Notes: generated by a model not told the origin, from the sequence alone. A stretch of DNA of 64,000 nt from Bacillus_BD oryzisoli_A (GCF_043641075.1 NZ_JBHZRC010000001.1:1798001-1862000); one strand, 5' to 3'. Counted from the first letter of the stretch, positions 16,041 through 24,507 are shown. Translations and numbers: made by a program.

Positions 16041-17258
16041 TTAATTCTTATGTAATAGACCTAATAGTGTATGAAGTGCTTGCTGCTTTAGCTCTTGTTT
16101 TTCTGTTTCAGAAAGTTGCGGTAAGAATTTTGCAGCAGTAGGATGTTCAAATAATGGTGAAATGCTCTCCTGTATATCTTCAACATCATCTGCTGTTCGA
16201 AATAGCTCGAAGTAAAAATCAGATTCCTGCTCTAGCTGGCTTCTTACCCATGTATAGGACTGCTCAACCTCTATTTTAGTCGGCCATACAAAAGAATCTT
16301 CTTCCTTTTCTTCCTCCTGAAGTGCCTGCAGGAGATCTCCGTTGAGCACGCTGGTTAATTCTTTTTCATCAAACCTAATATTTTGTAATGTAATAGATAA
16401 AAATACGCCTTTTCTGTGCAGCCTCTTTTCCTCGATTGCCTTTTGACAGTAAACGTAGAGCTCTTGAAAATGATTGATATCCTGCCCATTAAGCAGAAGC
16501 TGCTCCCATTGAATCACGGCTGTATCAATGAATTCAAGCTTTGTCTCTTCCTGGTTCAATCTAACTAGATAACAGCCTTTTTTACCTGTTTCTTTCTTAT
16601 TTCGACCCTGAATATTTCCCGGGTAAACAACATAGGGGTTCTCATGTACTATGGTTCTTTTATGAATATGACCTAATGCCCAATAGTCAAACCTTTTCTC
16701 AATCAGCTCTTTTAAACGAAAGGGTGCATACTTCCTGTGATCACTTGCCCCCTCATGGTGCCCATGCAGAATTCCAATATGAAAGTCGGCCCCGTCCTTT
16801 TTGCTATATTCGGCTAATCTATTTTCAACGACATGCCTTTTGTCATAACTAAATCCATACAAATGGGTGACTACATTTTGCTTAATCAAAGTTTTTACTT
16901 CTACCTGTTCGCTAAAAACATGTACATTCTCCGGCATATCTAAATGAACCCATGTCCCATTCAAATGATCATGATTTCCATGAACGACATAAACTTGGAT
17001 TTGATGTGCCTCAAGCCTTACCATTTCTTTACGCAATCTCGTTTGAGCACGTACACTTCTATCCTGCTCGTCAAATAAATCTCCTGCAAGTATGACAAAA
17101 TCAACATGATGTTGAATAGCAGCATCCGTGATTTTTCTTAATGCAGCAAATGTACTATCCTTCAGCCGTTCAAAAATATCCTTTGGCAGATGTGATAGAC
17201 CTGTCATAGGACTGTCTAAATGCAAATCTGCTGCATGGATAAAAGTAATTTCCTTCAT
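16041..17258 (-). CDS. yhaO: SbcD/Mre11-like metallophosphoesterase YhaO
   Basis: The 405-residue protein is a calcineurin-type nuclease subunit. The metal motifs are in order: HAADLHLDSP, ILAGDLFDEQ, VVHGNHDH, ILHGHHEG and ALGHIHKR. It partners with the ATPase YhaN in DNA end processing. I chose ATG 17258, ten bases after GGAG; ATG 17267 is only three bases from the same SD. yhaO and yhaN form a two-gene operon. Unlike in B. subtilis, the yhaM-like gene is not adjacent but lies beyond the nucleoside operon on the other strand. Confidence 0.92.
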   Translation of the reverse strand: MKEITFIHAADLHLDSPMTGLSHLPKDIFERLKDSTFAALRKITDAAIQHHVDFVILAGDLFDEQDRSVRAQTRLRKEMVRLEAHQIQVYVVHGNHDHLNGTWVHLDMPENVHVFSEQVEVKTLIKQNVVTHLYGFSYDKRHVVENRLAEYSKKDGADFHIGILHGHHEGASDHRKYAPFRLKELIEKRFDYWALGHIHKRTIVHENPYVVYPGNIQGRNKKETGKKGCYLVRLNQEETKLEFIDTAVIQWEQLLLNGQDINHFQELYVYCQKAIEEKRLHRKGVFLSITLQNIRFDEKELTSVLNGDLLQALQEEEKEEDSFVWPTKIEVEQSYTWVRSQLEQESDFYFELFRTADDVEDIQESISPLFEHPTAAKFLPQLSETEKQELKQQALHTLLGLLHKN

Positions 17259-17343
17259 AAAGACCATTCTCCACTTCGTTATTCTTTCTGTTAACTATTT
17301 TACCATTTCCAAAAGGCGAATGCACGTTCTGTACAATATTCTA

Positions 17344-17382
17344 AAAAAGACCAGCTTTTTGCTCCAAAAAAGACTGGTCTTT
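17344..17382 (-). terminator. terminator after yhaP
   Basis: AAAGACCAG / CTGGTCTTT arms around an inner pairing of TTTTTG with CAAAAA; the minus strand continues into a T-run. Confidence 0.75.
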
Positions 17383-17393
17383 ATAATTACGAC

Positions 17394-18650
17394 TTATTCA
17401 TTTTTAGTTAATTGAATGGCCTTTTTGATATCCTTGAATGAATTTGATTTACCGTACATGAGTACACCGCCTTTATATACTTTTGCCCCAAATACAGCTA
17501 GGAGGGTGATGGATACAAGCAGGATAGCGATCCCCAGGATTGGCTCCCAGACTGGTATCGTTAGCATTCCGACACGCATAAACATCAGCATTGGTGTAAA
17601 AAACGGTATATAGGATGTAATCGTTATAAATGTTGTATCCGGTTGATTTAACCCGAACATAGCAATCATAAAGCCTGCTGCAATAATAAAGGTCATTGGC
17701 GTAATCATCTGCTGTACGTCTTCGATTCTGCTGACAAGCGAACCTAGGAATGCCGCAAGTGTGGCATACAGAAAATAGCCGAGCAAAAAGAACACAAGCG
17801 CATAAATAATCGTTGATAAAGGAATGTTTTGAAAGCCAAGGAATTCGAAAAAGCCTCCCTGTAAGGATTGAAGATTTCGCTTAATAAAATAGTAACCGAC
17901 CACTAAGAGAACAGCCATTTGTGTCAGACTTAACAATGCAATTCCGAGAATTTTTCCAAACATTTGCTTAATCGGAGATACGCTTGAGATTAATATTTCC
18001 ATAACCCTTGATGACTTCTCTGTCGCCACTTCCATTGCAATCATATTGGCGTACATGATAACAGCAAAATAGATAACAAATAGTATGACATAGACAAGAC
18101 CACGTGCCTGACTTAATTCCTCTTGTGTTTTAGCATTCTCCTTTAAGGCAACCCGTTCAAAGGATATCGGCTCAGATAATTTAGCAAGCTGATCCGGCGT
18201 TAATTGTAATTGAGAGGCAGCAATCTGCGCCTTTATCTGTTGAATCGTAAACTCTAAATCACCTGGAATTTGATTATCTGCTATACTCAAGGATTTATAG
18301 ACAGCTGCCGGAAGCTGGTCTTTGTTAAACTTGAGGATTAATAGTCCCCTGTACTTCTCCGCCTCTACCTCCCCTTCAGCCTTTTCCTCTGATTTGGTAT
18401 AAGCCTCCAGTTCCAGTTCATCATTGACCGTTTTAAGCTGTGCTGTAACTAATGGGAATAATTCTCCCGTTTCATCAATAACAGCAATTTTCTCGTTCTC
18501 ATCATTCCCCTTATTAAAATAATCGATGATATTTGTCATATTCGTTAAACCAACTAAGATGAGTGCAGTAACGATGGTGGTTATAATAAATGATTTGGTT
18601 TTCAGCTTGCTTAAATAGGTATGGAATAGAATAATCCAAAATCTATTCAT
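17394..18650 (-). CDS. yhaP: ABC-2 type exporter permease YhaP
   Basis: The 418-residue protein has one N-terminal membrane segment, a large external domain (about 45-175) and five or six C-terminal segments, as in NatB/YhaP permeases. The motif MEVATEKSSRVMEILISSVSP, typical of ABC-2 permeases in this class, is present. ATG 18650 overlaps the end of yhaQ by eight bases and has GGTAGGTG upstream, so the two are translationally coupled. The substrate is unknown; the related NatAB exports sodium. Confidence 0.87.
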   Translation of the reverse strand: MNRFWIILFHTYLSKLKTKSFIITTIVTALILVGLTNMTNIIDYFNKGNDENEKIAVIDETGELFPLVTAQLKTVNDELELEAYTKSEEKAEGEVEAEKYRGLLILKFNKDQLPAAVYKSLSIADNQIPGDLEFTIQQIKAQIAASQLQLTPDQLAKLSEPISFERVALKENAKTQEELSQARGLVYVILFVIYFAVIMYANMIAMEVATEKSSRVMEILISSVSPIKQMFGKILGIALLSLTQMAVLLVVGYYFIKRNLQSLQGGFFEFLGFQNIPLSTIIYALVFFLLGYFLYATLAAFLGSLVSRIEDVQQMITPMTFIIAAGFMIAMFGLNQPDTTFITITSYIPFFTPMLMFMRVGMLTIPVWEPILGIAILLVSITLLAVFGAKVYKGGVLMYGKSNSFKDIKKAIQLTKNE

Positions 18651-19545
18651 AGGAAGCACCTACCTTTTCAATAAAAATATCATTCAGCGAAGGTTCCTCC
18701 AGAACAAATTTAGAAATGAAGCCCTTATCATAAATGCTTTCCAGTATACGCGGTGCTGTTACTTCCTCATCGGTAATTTGTAATGAAATTCCTTCAGGTG
18801 TCATCCTCGCATCCGTCACGCCCGGAAACGTATTTAACTCTTCAAGATTAAAATCAGCATGGATTACCAGGTTCTTTTTCCCATAGGCTCTTTTAATATC
18901 ACGTAAGCTACCCTGAACAACCGTTTTACCTTTGTGCAAAATGCAGAGATGCTCGCACATTTCCTCTACATGCTCCATTCGATGACTTGAAAAAACAATT
19001 GTTGTCCCACTTTCTTTTAATTCAAGGACTGCTTCCTTCAGCTGCTCAACATTGACAGGATCCAACCCGCTGAAGGGTTCATCCAATATTAATAATTTTG
19101 GTTTATGAATGACCGAAGCAATAAACTGGATTTTTTGCTGATTCCCCTTTGAAAGCTCTTCAACCTTCTTATCAGCATATTCAGGTACTTTAAAGCGGGA
19201 AAGCCAATAATCTAATTCCCTCAGGGCATCGTTTTTGGCCATGCCGCGCAATCTTGCCAAATAGACCATTTGATCTCGTACCTTCAGCTTTGGATACAAT
19301 CCTCTTTCCTCAGGCAAATAACCGATTATAGGGCTTGTAGAATAATCAATTGTCTTTCCGTCCCATGTAACCGAACCGCTGCTGGCATTTAAAATACCAA
19401 GAATCATCCGAAATGTGGTTGTTTTTCCAGCACCATTTGCGCCAAGAAAACCATACATTTCTTTTTCAGGAATCGTTAAGGATAATTGATCAACTGCGGT
19501 AAAATTTCCAAATTTCTTCGTAACATTATGTAGCTGTAATACCAT
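18643..19545 (-). CDS. yhaQ: ABC transporter ATP-binding protein YhaQ
   Basis: The 300-residue ATPase shows Walker A GANGAGKTT, a Q loop region GYLPEERGLYP, signature LSKGNQQK, Walker B LLILDEPFSGLDP and the switch histidine in SSHRMEH. The C-terminal extension (about 220-300) is typical of the NatA/YhaQ group. AAGGAGG precedes the ATG. It energises the YhaP permease encoded immediately downstream. Confidence 0.92.
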   Translation of the reverse strand: MVLQLHNVTKKFGNFTAVDQLSLTIPEKEMYGFLGANGAGKTTTFRMILGILNASSGSVTWDGKTIDYSTSPIIGYLPEERGLYPKLKVRDQMVYLARLRGMAKNDALRELDYWLSRFKVPEYADKKVEELSKGNQQKIQFIASVIHKPKLLILDEPFSGLDPVNVEQLKEAVLELKESGTTIVFSSHRMEHVEEMCEHLCILHKGKTVVQGSLRDIKRAYGKKNLVIHADFNLEELNTFPGVTDARMTPEGISLQITDEEVTAPRILESIYDKGFISKFVLEEPSLNDIFIEKVGASYE

Positions 19546-19694
19546 CCAGTCTCCCTCCTTTTTCTATCTTTATTACGATTATATCGAATAAAAGTTTCGT
19601 TTTACTAAATTTTACAAACATTCACGTATTTGCCTTTTTCTAACCACTATGAGAAAATTTTATTAACTGAATATTTAGATAAGAGGTGTATTTT

Positions 19695-19880
19695 ATGAAA
19701 ATGTATAAATTAACTGCATTTTCCCCTTCAGGTGAAAAACTTCTTGATGAAACATTTGAAGCAGCAGACGATGTAAAGGCAAAATTGCACGCTGAACAGC
19801 TGCTAAAAGAAAAAAATTTAAATGATACAACACATCGTTGTACTTCATCGACCGGTAAATTACTTTTATTTCACGCATAA
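19695..19880 (+). CDS. yhzD: YhzD-like small protein
   Basis: The 61-residue soluble protein begins MYKLTAFSPSGEKLLDETFEA and matches the YhzD family in length and position. No catalytic motif is visible and the function is unknown. ATG 19695 follows AAGAGGTG; an in-frame ATG nine bases upstream is too close to the SD. It is convergent with hemZ and shares the terminator at 19921-19956. Confidence 0.78.
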   Translation: MKMYKLTAFSPSGEKLLDETFEAADDVKAKLHAEQLLKEKNLNDTTHRCTSSTGKLLLFHA

Positions 19881-19920
19881 AAGAAAAGCATTAACACATG
19901 AATGAGCCAGATCCATAAGA

Positions 19921-19956
19921 AAAACAACCTTTGCCTAATTAGCAAAGGTTGTTTTT
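19921..19956. terminator. bidirectional terminator shared by yhzD and hemZ
   Basis: AAAACAACCTTTGC / GCAAAGGTTGTTTT stem with A- and T-runs on opposite sides. On the minus strand the hairpin contains the last hemZ codons, and the hemZ stop lies at the loop. Confidence 0.9.
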
Positions 19957-21452
19957 ACTTGAAAAAGCTCTGAAAGCATCTTAATTTTTTCTGTTGTATA
20001 GGTTTGATAATTTTCGTTATAGGTTTTTGGATCCTTTGGGTTTGCAAAGCGGGTTATTTTCCCAGTTTTAGGGTCAACTAATTTACTCGATGCCCCGCAG
20101 CCTAGTCCAATGATGGATTGCTGCTCTTCCATAATCATGATGTTATATATGCTTTCCTGTCCTTTTGTGCTATACCCAACATTTTCTAAGTTACCCAAAA
20201 TATTTTTTTGTCTATATAAGTAGTATGGATGGTACTGATGGGCTTTCGTCCAATCTTCCGCGAGCTCCATCATTTGACTAATTTCCTGGCGGTCTGCTAC
20301 TTTATATCTTTCCTTGTTTTTGGTCATCTCTGAAGCTCGCTTAAACGACAGCGTATGGACTGTTAATGATTCTGGCAGCAGCTTTTCTGTTTCGTTCAAG
20401 GTATGTGTAAATTCAGCAATCCCTTCCCCTGGAAGACCTATGATTAAATCCATATTAATATTTTTCATTTCCATTGAGCGGGCCAAATGGAATTTTTCAA
20501 TCGTCTCCTCAACAGTATGATGACGGCCAATCGCTTTAAGTGTTTCCTGAATATACGATTGAGGATTAATACTAATTCGATCTATTTTCCACTTTTTCAA
20601 AACGTCAAGCTTCTCTTTTGTGATGGTATCCGGTCTCCCCGCTTCTACCGTGATTTCTCTTATCAGGTTGACATTTGGGAAGGACGAATACATTTCTTCA
20701 TATAACATATCCATTTCTTCTGCCGTAATACTTGTTGGTGTACCTCCGCCAAAATAAACAGTTGTCACATTAATATTGTGGTCCTTTAACCATTGCCCAA
20801 CCTCTCTCATTTCATAATGAAGTCCACCCAGAAAAGAATCGACAGAGCCCTGACGCCCATTTATCGCATAAGCTGGAAATGTACAATAGGCGCATTTGGT
20901 CGGACAGAAGGGAATTCCAATATATATACTTACTTCATTTCGTAAATCATATAAATCAGGTACAACCGCCAACTGCCTCTCAACAATTTGCTGCATAAGC
21001 TGGATTTTTTCTTCCGTTATTAAATATTCTTCCTGAAGCTGCTTATGAGCCAATTCAGTTGGAATCTGTTCTTGTAGCTTGCGGTGTAGGAGCTTTGTCG
21101 GTCTAACCCCTGTCAAAATACCCCATTTTTGAATGATACCTGTCCAATTTTGAAGCATGGTTAAATAGGTATGCGAAACGGCATTTTTTATTTGCTTAAA
21201 CTGTTCCTTTTTTGTTTCATAATTGGAAAACTCCTTTTCGTACTCCGCGCTTTCCTGATTGCCGGCTTTATCGAGCAGCTTTCCTTTTACATATACTGAG
21301 TTATCTTTTATTTCAAGCGCGAAATGAATAATCAAATCGCTGTTATCCTCTTTATCGAAAGAAACAGTTGTTTCCTCAAAAAATAAATTCGCTATTAATT
21401 CCAGCGGTCGAATAAACCGCTCATCATCTAAACCCTTAATGGCTATATACAA
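19935..21452 (-). CDS. hemZ: HemZ, oxygen-independent coproporphyrinogen III oxidase-like radical SAM protein
   Basis: The 505-residue protein belongs to the HemN/HemZ radical-SAM family linked to anaerobic haem synthesis. The 4Fe-4S cysteines are Cys183, Cys187 and Cys190 in CPTKCAYC. The GGGTPTS SAM motif and EAGRPDTIT, DRISINPQS and GLPGEG motifs follow. An N-terminal domain of about 170 residues, absent from HemN, is typical of HemZ. I chose TTG 21452: AAAGGTGA lies just upstream, and the N terminus then aligns with B. subtilis HemZ. The frame is open three codons further to a GTG. Its presence fits with the cyd operon as an adaptation to low oxygen. Confidence 0.92.
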   Translation of the reverse strand: MYIAIKGLDDERFIRPLELIANLFFEETTVSFDKEDNSDLIIHFALEIKDNSVYVKGKLLDKAGNQESAEYEKEFSNYETKKEQFKQIKNAVSHTYLTMLQNWTGIIQKWGILTGVRPTKLLHRKLQEQIPTELAHKQLQEEYLITEEKIQLMQQIVERQLAVVPDLYDLRNEVSIYIGIPFCPTKCAYCTFPAYAINGRQGSVDSFLGGLHYEMREVGQWLKDHNINVTTVYFGGGTPTSITAEEMDMLYEEMYSSFPNVNLIREITVEAGRPDTITKEKLDVLKKWKIDRISINPQSYIQETLKAIGRHHTVEETIEKFHLARSMEMKNINMDLIIGLPGEGIAEFTHTLNETEKLLPESLTVHTLSFKRASEMTKNKERYKVADRQEISQMMELAEDWTKAHQYHPYYLYRQKNILGNLENVGYSTKGQESIYNIMIMEEQQSIIGLGCGASSKLVDPKTGKITRFANPKDPKTYNENYQTYTTEKIKMLSELFQVKTTFAN

Positions 21453-21585
21453 TAAAATCACCTTTACATTTTATATTCGAACGTTAAAGACTTGAAAACT
21501 ACTGCTGAATGAAGTTAAACTGCTTTAAGTGTACAGAATTGGTATTGCAAGGTCAAGAACGGAAAAACTTGTTAAAATATCAAAA

Positions 21586-21610
21586 AAGCTTGGATCTCCC
21601 AAGCTTTTCC
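21586..21610 (-). terminator. terminator after yhaX
   Basis: AAAGCTTGG / CCAAGCTTT stem with a short loop; six T residues follow on the minus strand. Confidence 0.85.
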
Positions 21611-21619
21611 ACTTTGCAT

Positions 21620-22486
21620 TTATTTAATAATATTCATTTTCCTTAGGAACTCAATTGGCTGCTGTTTTCGGAAGTGCTCTTTTACCATATATGCAACCCC
21701 TTGCTGGTTTTGTGAACGGGTAATCCAATCTGCTGCGCGTTTTACTTCTACGGAGGCATTCCCCATTGCCACGCCAAGACCAACCGCTTCAATCATATCG
21801 ATATCATCAAACTCATCACCAATACAAACAATTTCGTTTCTGGAAATTCCCAAACGTTCAGCTAAATATAATAGTCCATTCAGTTTTGAAACCCCCGATG
21901 GGACAATATCAAGTCTTAGTTCATTTAAAGCCATGCAATCTACTTCAGTAAACATCTTTTCGATTGCCTTCTGAACATCAGTTAGGTCATCCTTGTATTC
22001 AAAGTATACTTCAATACTTGATGGATTTGCCGGTTCATCTATAATCGTATCACCAATCGAATCAACGAACTGCTGCGAATAAAAAACAGGATCACCTGTA
22101 GTAAACACTGTTTTGGCAAGTAGATTATGATTGAGCTTATACTTATTTGCCAATGAATAATTTTCATGCACAAGTCTTATTTGACAAGGAAACCCTTCTA
22201 ATAATCGAACTAAATCATAGGTAATATTTTCTTGTACCCTTGCGGCATGAATAGGTTTCCCTATTTCCTTAGCAATGTATGCCCCCCTATGGGTAATTAA
22301 TATACTATCAAGTTTTAATGCCTTTGCTACTTTTTTGGCTGAGGCAAAGGTTCGTGAGGTAACAAGGGTTACATAGATACCTTTTTGCTGTACATACTCA
22401 ATCGCTTCTTTTGTTGATTTATGGATTTTTCCATTACTCTGAAGCACTGTTCCATCAATATTAAGTGCAAGCATTCGGTAGATCAT
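21620..22486 (-). CDS. yhaX: Cof-type HAD-superfamily protein YhaX, nucleophile Asp replaced by Asn
   Basis: The 288-residue protein has the length of YhaX and the Cof/HAD-IIB layout: motif I near the N terminus, motif II VTSRT, a cap domain (about 85-190), KLNGLLYL, and GDEFDDIDMIEAVGLGVAMGNA at the C terminus. Motif I reads LNIDGT, so the catalytic nucleophile position is Asn9 instead of Asp; the acid/base Asp11 is kept. Standard phosphatase chemistry would then be impaired unless the Asn is deamidated. ATG 22486 has GGGGG eight bases upstream; ATG 22492 is too close. Confidence 0.88.
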   Translation of the reverse strand: MIYRMLALNIDGTVLQSNGKIHKSTKEAIEYVQQKGIYVTLVTSRTFASAKKVAKALKLDSILITHRGAYIAKEIGKPIHAARVQENITYDLVRLLEGFPCQIRLVHENYSLANKYKLNHNLLAKTVFTTGDPVFYSQQFVDSIGDTIIDEPANPSSIEVYFEYKDDLTDVQKAIEKMFTEVDCMALNELRLDIVPSGVSKLNGLLYLAERLGISRNEIVCIGDEFDDIDMIEAVGLGVAMGNASVEVKRAADWITRSQNQQGVAYMVKEHFRKQQPIEFLRKMNIIK

Positions 22487-22609
22487 ATTCATGGCCCCCT
22501 ATTCTTGGTGAAATATCCCTTTACTTAAAATTATGAAAAAAGCAAAGGAATAGAACTAAGCCAGACCATATTCAGCAAAGACCTCTAGGAAAGCAAGGTT
22601 AAGCAAAAA

Positions 22610-22642
22610 AAGAAGATCATATTTAACATGATCTTCTTTTTC
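22610..22642 (-). terminator. terminator after yheA
   Basis: AAGAAGATCAT / ATGATCTTCTT stem with seven-base loop. Both strands carry a suitable T-run, so it may also act on rightward transcripts. Confidence 0.85.
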
Positions 22643-22652
22643 TGCTTAAGGC

Positions 22653-23006
22653 TTATTGATTAACAGAACCATAAAGTTCTTCTAATGGTTTGATAATGAT
22701 TTGATTTAGTTCGGTTACAATTTGACTCATGCGCTGCTCAGCGTCCATAAGCTTTGAAATCTTCTCGTTCTTCTGAACATCTGAAACAACAATCTGAGCC
22801 TGTGCAATCTCTTCCTGTGAAATATCCTGACCCATCATTTGTTTTTGCTGCATCTCTATCTGCATATTACGGAACTTACCAAACAATTCGTTTGATGTTG
22901 GGTCCGCATTCACTTCATCATATAAACCTTTTAATGTTTTATATTCATCGCTATTTCTAAGTGCTTTTTCTAATTCATAGGCGCTATCATGTAAATTTAC
23001 AGCCAT
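22653..23006 (-). CDS. yheA: YheA/YmcA/YlbF-family protein YheA
   Basis: The 117-residue all-helical protein (DUF964) matches YheA in exact length. The central NELFGKFRNMQIEMQQKQMMG helix is characteristic. The paralogues YmcA and YlbF form a complex with YaaT that affects RNase Y and development in B. subtilis. No such role is shown for YheA. AAAGGAG precedes the ATG. Confidence 0.88.
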   Translation of the reverse strand: MAVNLHDSAYELEKALRNSDEYKTLKGLYDEVNADPTSNELFGKFRNMQIEMQQKQMMGQDISQEEIAQAQIVVSDVQKNEKISKLMDAEQRMSQIVTELNQIIIKPLEELYGSVNQ

Positions 23007-23182
23007 GTTTCCACTCCTTTATTTTAACAATTACTTAACTATACCAAAATATACAGTAAATCACCAACCTGAAACCCGTTTTTTTCCTTTTGGCGGAATA
23101 TTAAAACAGCTTGATTTCTTGTATGACTTTAATTAGATACAGGGAACCTATTGATAGGCTACGCAAGGAGGATATAAAACGA

Positions 23183-23380
23183 ATGAAAAATACAAATAGG
23201 TTTAAAGAGGATAGCCATTTCGAGGGAAAGGATAGAGCATATATAGATATAGACCGAATGATAAATGAAGGCCTTTCCGGTGGATCAGTGGATATGATTA
23301 GCAAGGAGACTAATATTGAAGAAGCACATGACTTTAATCAAGAAACCCCGCCATACAAATCAAAGTCTACCCCTCATTAA
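23183..23380 (+). CDS. small hydrophilic protein, unknown
   Basis: This 65-residue acidic protein (centre DRAYIDIDRMINEGLSGGSVD) has no membrane segment or known motif. AAGGAGG lies 11 bases before ATG 23183, and a strong terminator follows the stop, which supports a real gene. A longer frame to 23111 lacks an SD. I do not recognise the family. Confidence 0.6.
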   Translation: MKNTNRFKEDSHFEGKDRAYIDIDRMINEGLSGGSVDMISKETNIEEAHDFNQETPPYKSKSTPH

Positions 23381-23383
23381 AAA

Positions 23384-23418
23384 ATGCGCCTGGCACACTC
23401 TTGTGTCAGGCACTTTTT
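23384..23418 (+). terminator. terminator of the TGTCAGGCAC repeat type
   Basis: GCGCCTGGCACAC pairs with GTGTCAGGCAC, followed by seven T residues. The same core recurs at 53667-53729, so this is a dispersed terminator-like repeat. Confidence 0.82.
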
Positions 23419-23421
23419 TTC

Positions 23422-23664
23422 CTATTCTTGTATGAAATAAGCTGTCTCAAATCCACAATGCTCACACTTTACGTAATGTGGACATTGTTCTTTTGCTAAA
23501 TCATCCCTGTACCCATCTTCCAGTTTCATTTGGTCGATTGGCATATATGCGCTATAATCGTCATAGAAATCCATCATTCTTCCCCTGTCAGTCGCGTGAG
23601 CTCCACATGTTGGACATTCTATATTCAGTTCTTCAAATCCATTACACACTGGGCAAATTCCCAT
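23422..23664 (-). CDS. small zinc-ribbon protein
   Basis: The 80-residue protein has three CxxC pairs: CPVCNG near the N terminus, CPTCG at about 17-21, and CEHCG near the C terminus, with a further Cys in EQCPHY. Two zinc sites are likely. The middle is acidic (MMDFYDDYSAYMPID). ATG 23664 follows GGAGG by nine bases; the GTG at 23673 abuts that SD. The function is unknown; the layout suggests an adaptor or nucleic-acid-binding protein. Confidence 0.75.
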   Translation of the reverse strand: MGICPVCNGFEELNIECPTCGAHATDRGRMMDFYDDYSAYMPIDQMKLEDGYRDDLAKEQCPHYVKCEHCGFETAYFIQE

Positions 23665-23860
23665 GTTCTTCACCCTCCGAAGATGTTGATTGCTTCCTAT
23701 TTTTTGCTTTGTCCTCTACTCTTAATTTGTGTGTGTATTTCCTTGGTATTCATTAAATAAATATACATAAAAAAAGGGAATAATTACCTCTGTTTTATTA
23801 CGAATAGCTTTTTAACTTTTAACCATAATAATGATTACAAAGCAACACACCGCAACAAAA

Positions 23861-23878
23861 AAGCTACTTCAATAGCTT
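23861..23878 (-). terminator. possible leftward terminator
   Basis: AAGCTA / TAGCTT six-bp stem with a six-base loop. On the minus strand it runs into TTTTTTG. It would stop leftward transcription that crosses the SASP gene. Confidence 0.4.
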
Positions 23879-23912
23879 AACCAATCAATTATCATTTATG
23901 AAATAAAATAAT

Positions 23913-23973
23913 GGACTATGCTTGGCAGCTTGATTCTATGATCAATTTGGTGCAAATCCAAAATAGTCCACCA
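23913..23973 (+). ncRNA. tRNA-like cloverleaf of 61 bases with encoded CCA
   Basis: A perfect 7-bp acceptor stem (GGACTAT 23913-23919 with ATAGTCC 23963-23969) is followed by A and CCA. The T arm is canonical: TTTGG (23946-23950), seven-base loop TGCAAAT, CCAAA (23958-23962). It joins the acceptor stem without a gap. A reduced D arm (GCT, loop TGGC, AGC at 23920-23929) and an anticodon-like arm (TTGAT, six-base loop TCTATG, ATCAA) fill the rest. The linker at 8-9, base 26 and the variable loop are missing, so it is about 15 bases short of a normal tRNA. It lies 30 bases before the SASP start codon. It may be a pseudo-tRNA, a leader structure, or both. Confidence 0.68.
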
Positions 23974-24003
23974 AAAAAAACTTACTGAAGGAGAGTGCAC
24001 ATC

Positions 24004-24204
24004 GTGGCAAACAACAATTCTTCAAACCAATTATTAGTTCCTGGAGTACAACAAGCTTTAGATCAAATGAAGTACGAGATCGCTAATGAGTTTGGCGTTA
24101 ACCTTGGAGCAGACACAACTTCTCGTGCTAACGGTTCTGTTGGAGGAGAAATTACAAAACGTCTTGTTCAAATGGCTGAACAACAATTAGGCGGTATTCG
24201 ATAA
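24004..24204 (+). CDS. alpha/beta-type small acid-soluble spore protein
   Basis: The 66-residue protein is a DNA-binding SASP that coats spore DNA and protects it from UV. The two conserved blocks are present: NQLLVPGVQQALDQMKYEIA with the germination-protease (GPR) cleavage region KYEIANEFGV, and GSVGGEITKRLVQMAEQQLGG. It starts with GTG 24004, ten bases after AAGGAG. I did not find a convincing SigG promoter. The leader contains the tRNA-like element. A terminator follows at 24247-24276. Confidence 0.95.
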   Translation: MANNNSSNQLLVPGVQQALDQMKYEIANEFGVNLGADTTSRANGSVGGEITKRLVQMAEQQLGGIR

Positions 24205-24246
24205 GAGGAAAGTTCTTTTAAGAACAATTGAATAATAATGGATGAG

Positions 24247-24276
24247 GACCCCCTTTCTAAAAGGGGGTTCTTTAAT
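24247..24276. terminator. terminator after the SASP gene
   Basis: ACCCCCTTT / AAAGGGGGT stem with a three-base loop and a short T-run. Confidence 0.82.
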
Positions 24277-24283
24277 TTGATAA

Positions 24284-24370
24284 TTAAGCCTTTTTAGCAA
24301 TCATATTGCCAATAAAATAAACTAATACCATAACACTTGCAATTGATAAAGTGATTGAGAACTGTTCCAT
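24284..24370 (-). CDS. single-pass membrane micro-protein, unknown
   Basis: The 28-residue frame runs MEQFSITLSIASVMVLVYFI and ends GNMIAKKA: one membrane segment with a basic C-terminal tail. A GGGGGGAG SD lies at normal spacing and a terminator stands directly after it, supporting expression. I do not recognise the family. Confidence 0.6.
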   Translation of the reverse strand: MEQFSITLSIASVMVLVYFIGNMIAKKA

Positions 24371-24507
24371 TTTTCTCCCCCCAATTACAAAATTAATAAT
24401 TAACACTCTCAAAATAACACAAATAATCCCATTTTTTATAAAATTAATTCATTTATATTTGTCGAAAATTCGAACTTTTCGTGACTAACATCACCGCGAG
24501 CAAAATA

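Noticed and set aside
23861..23990. SigG promoter of the SASP gene
   Set aside because: I looked for GHATR and CATNNTA-type boxes at 15-18 base spacing and found no convincing pair.
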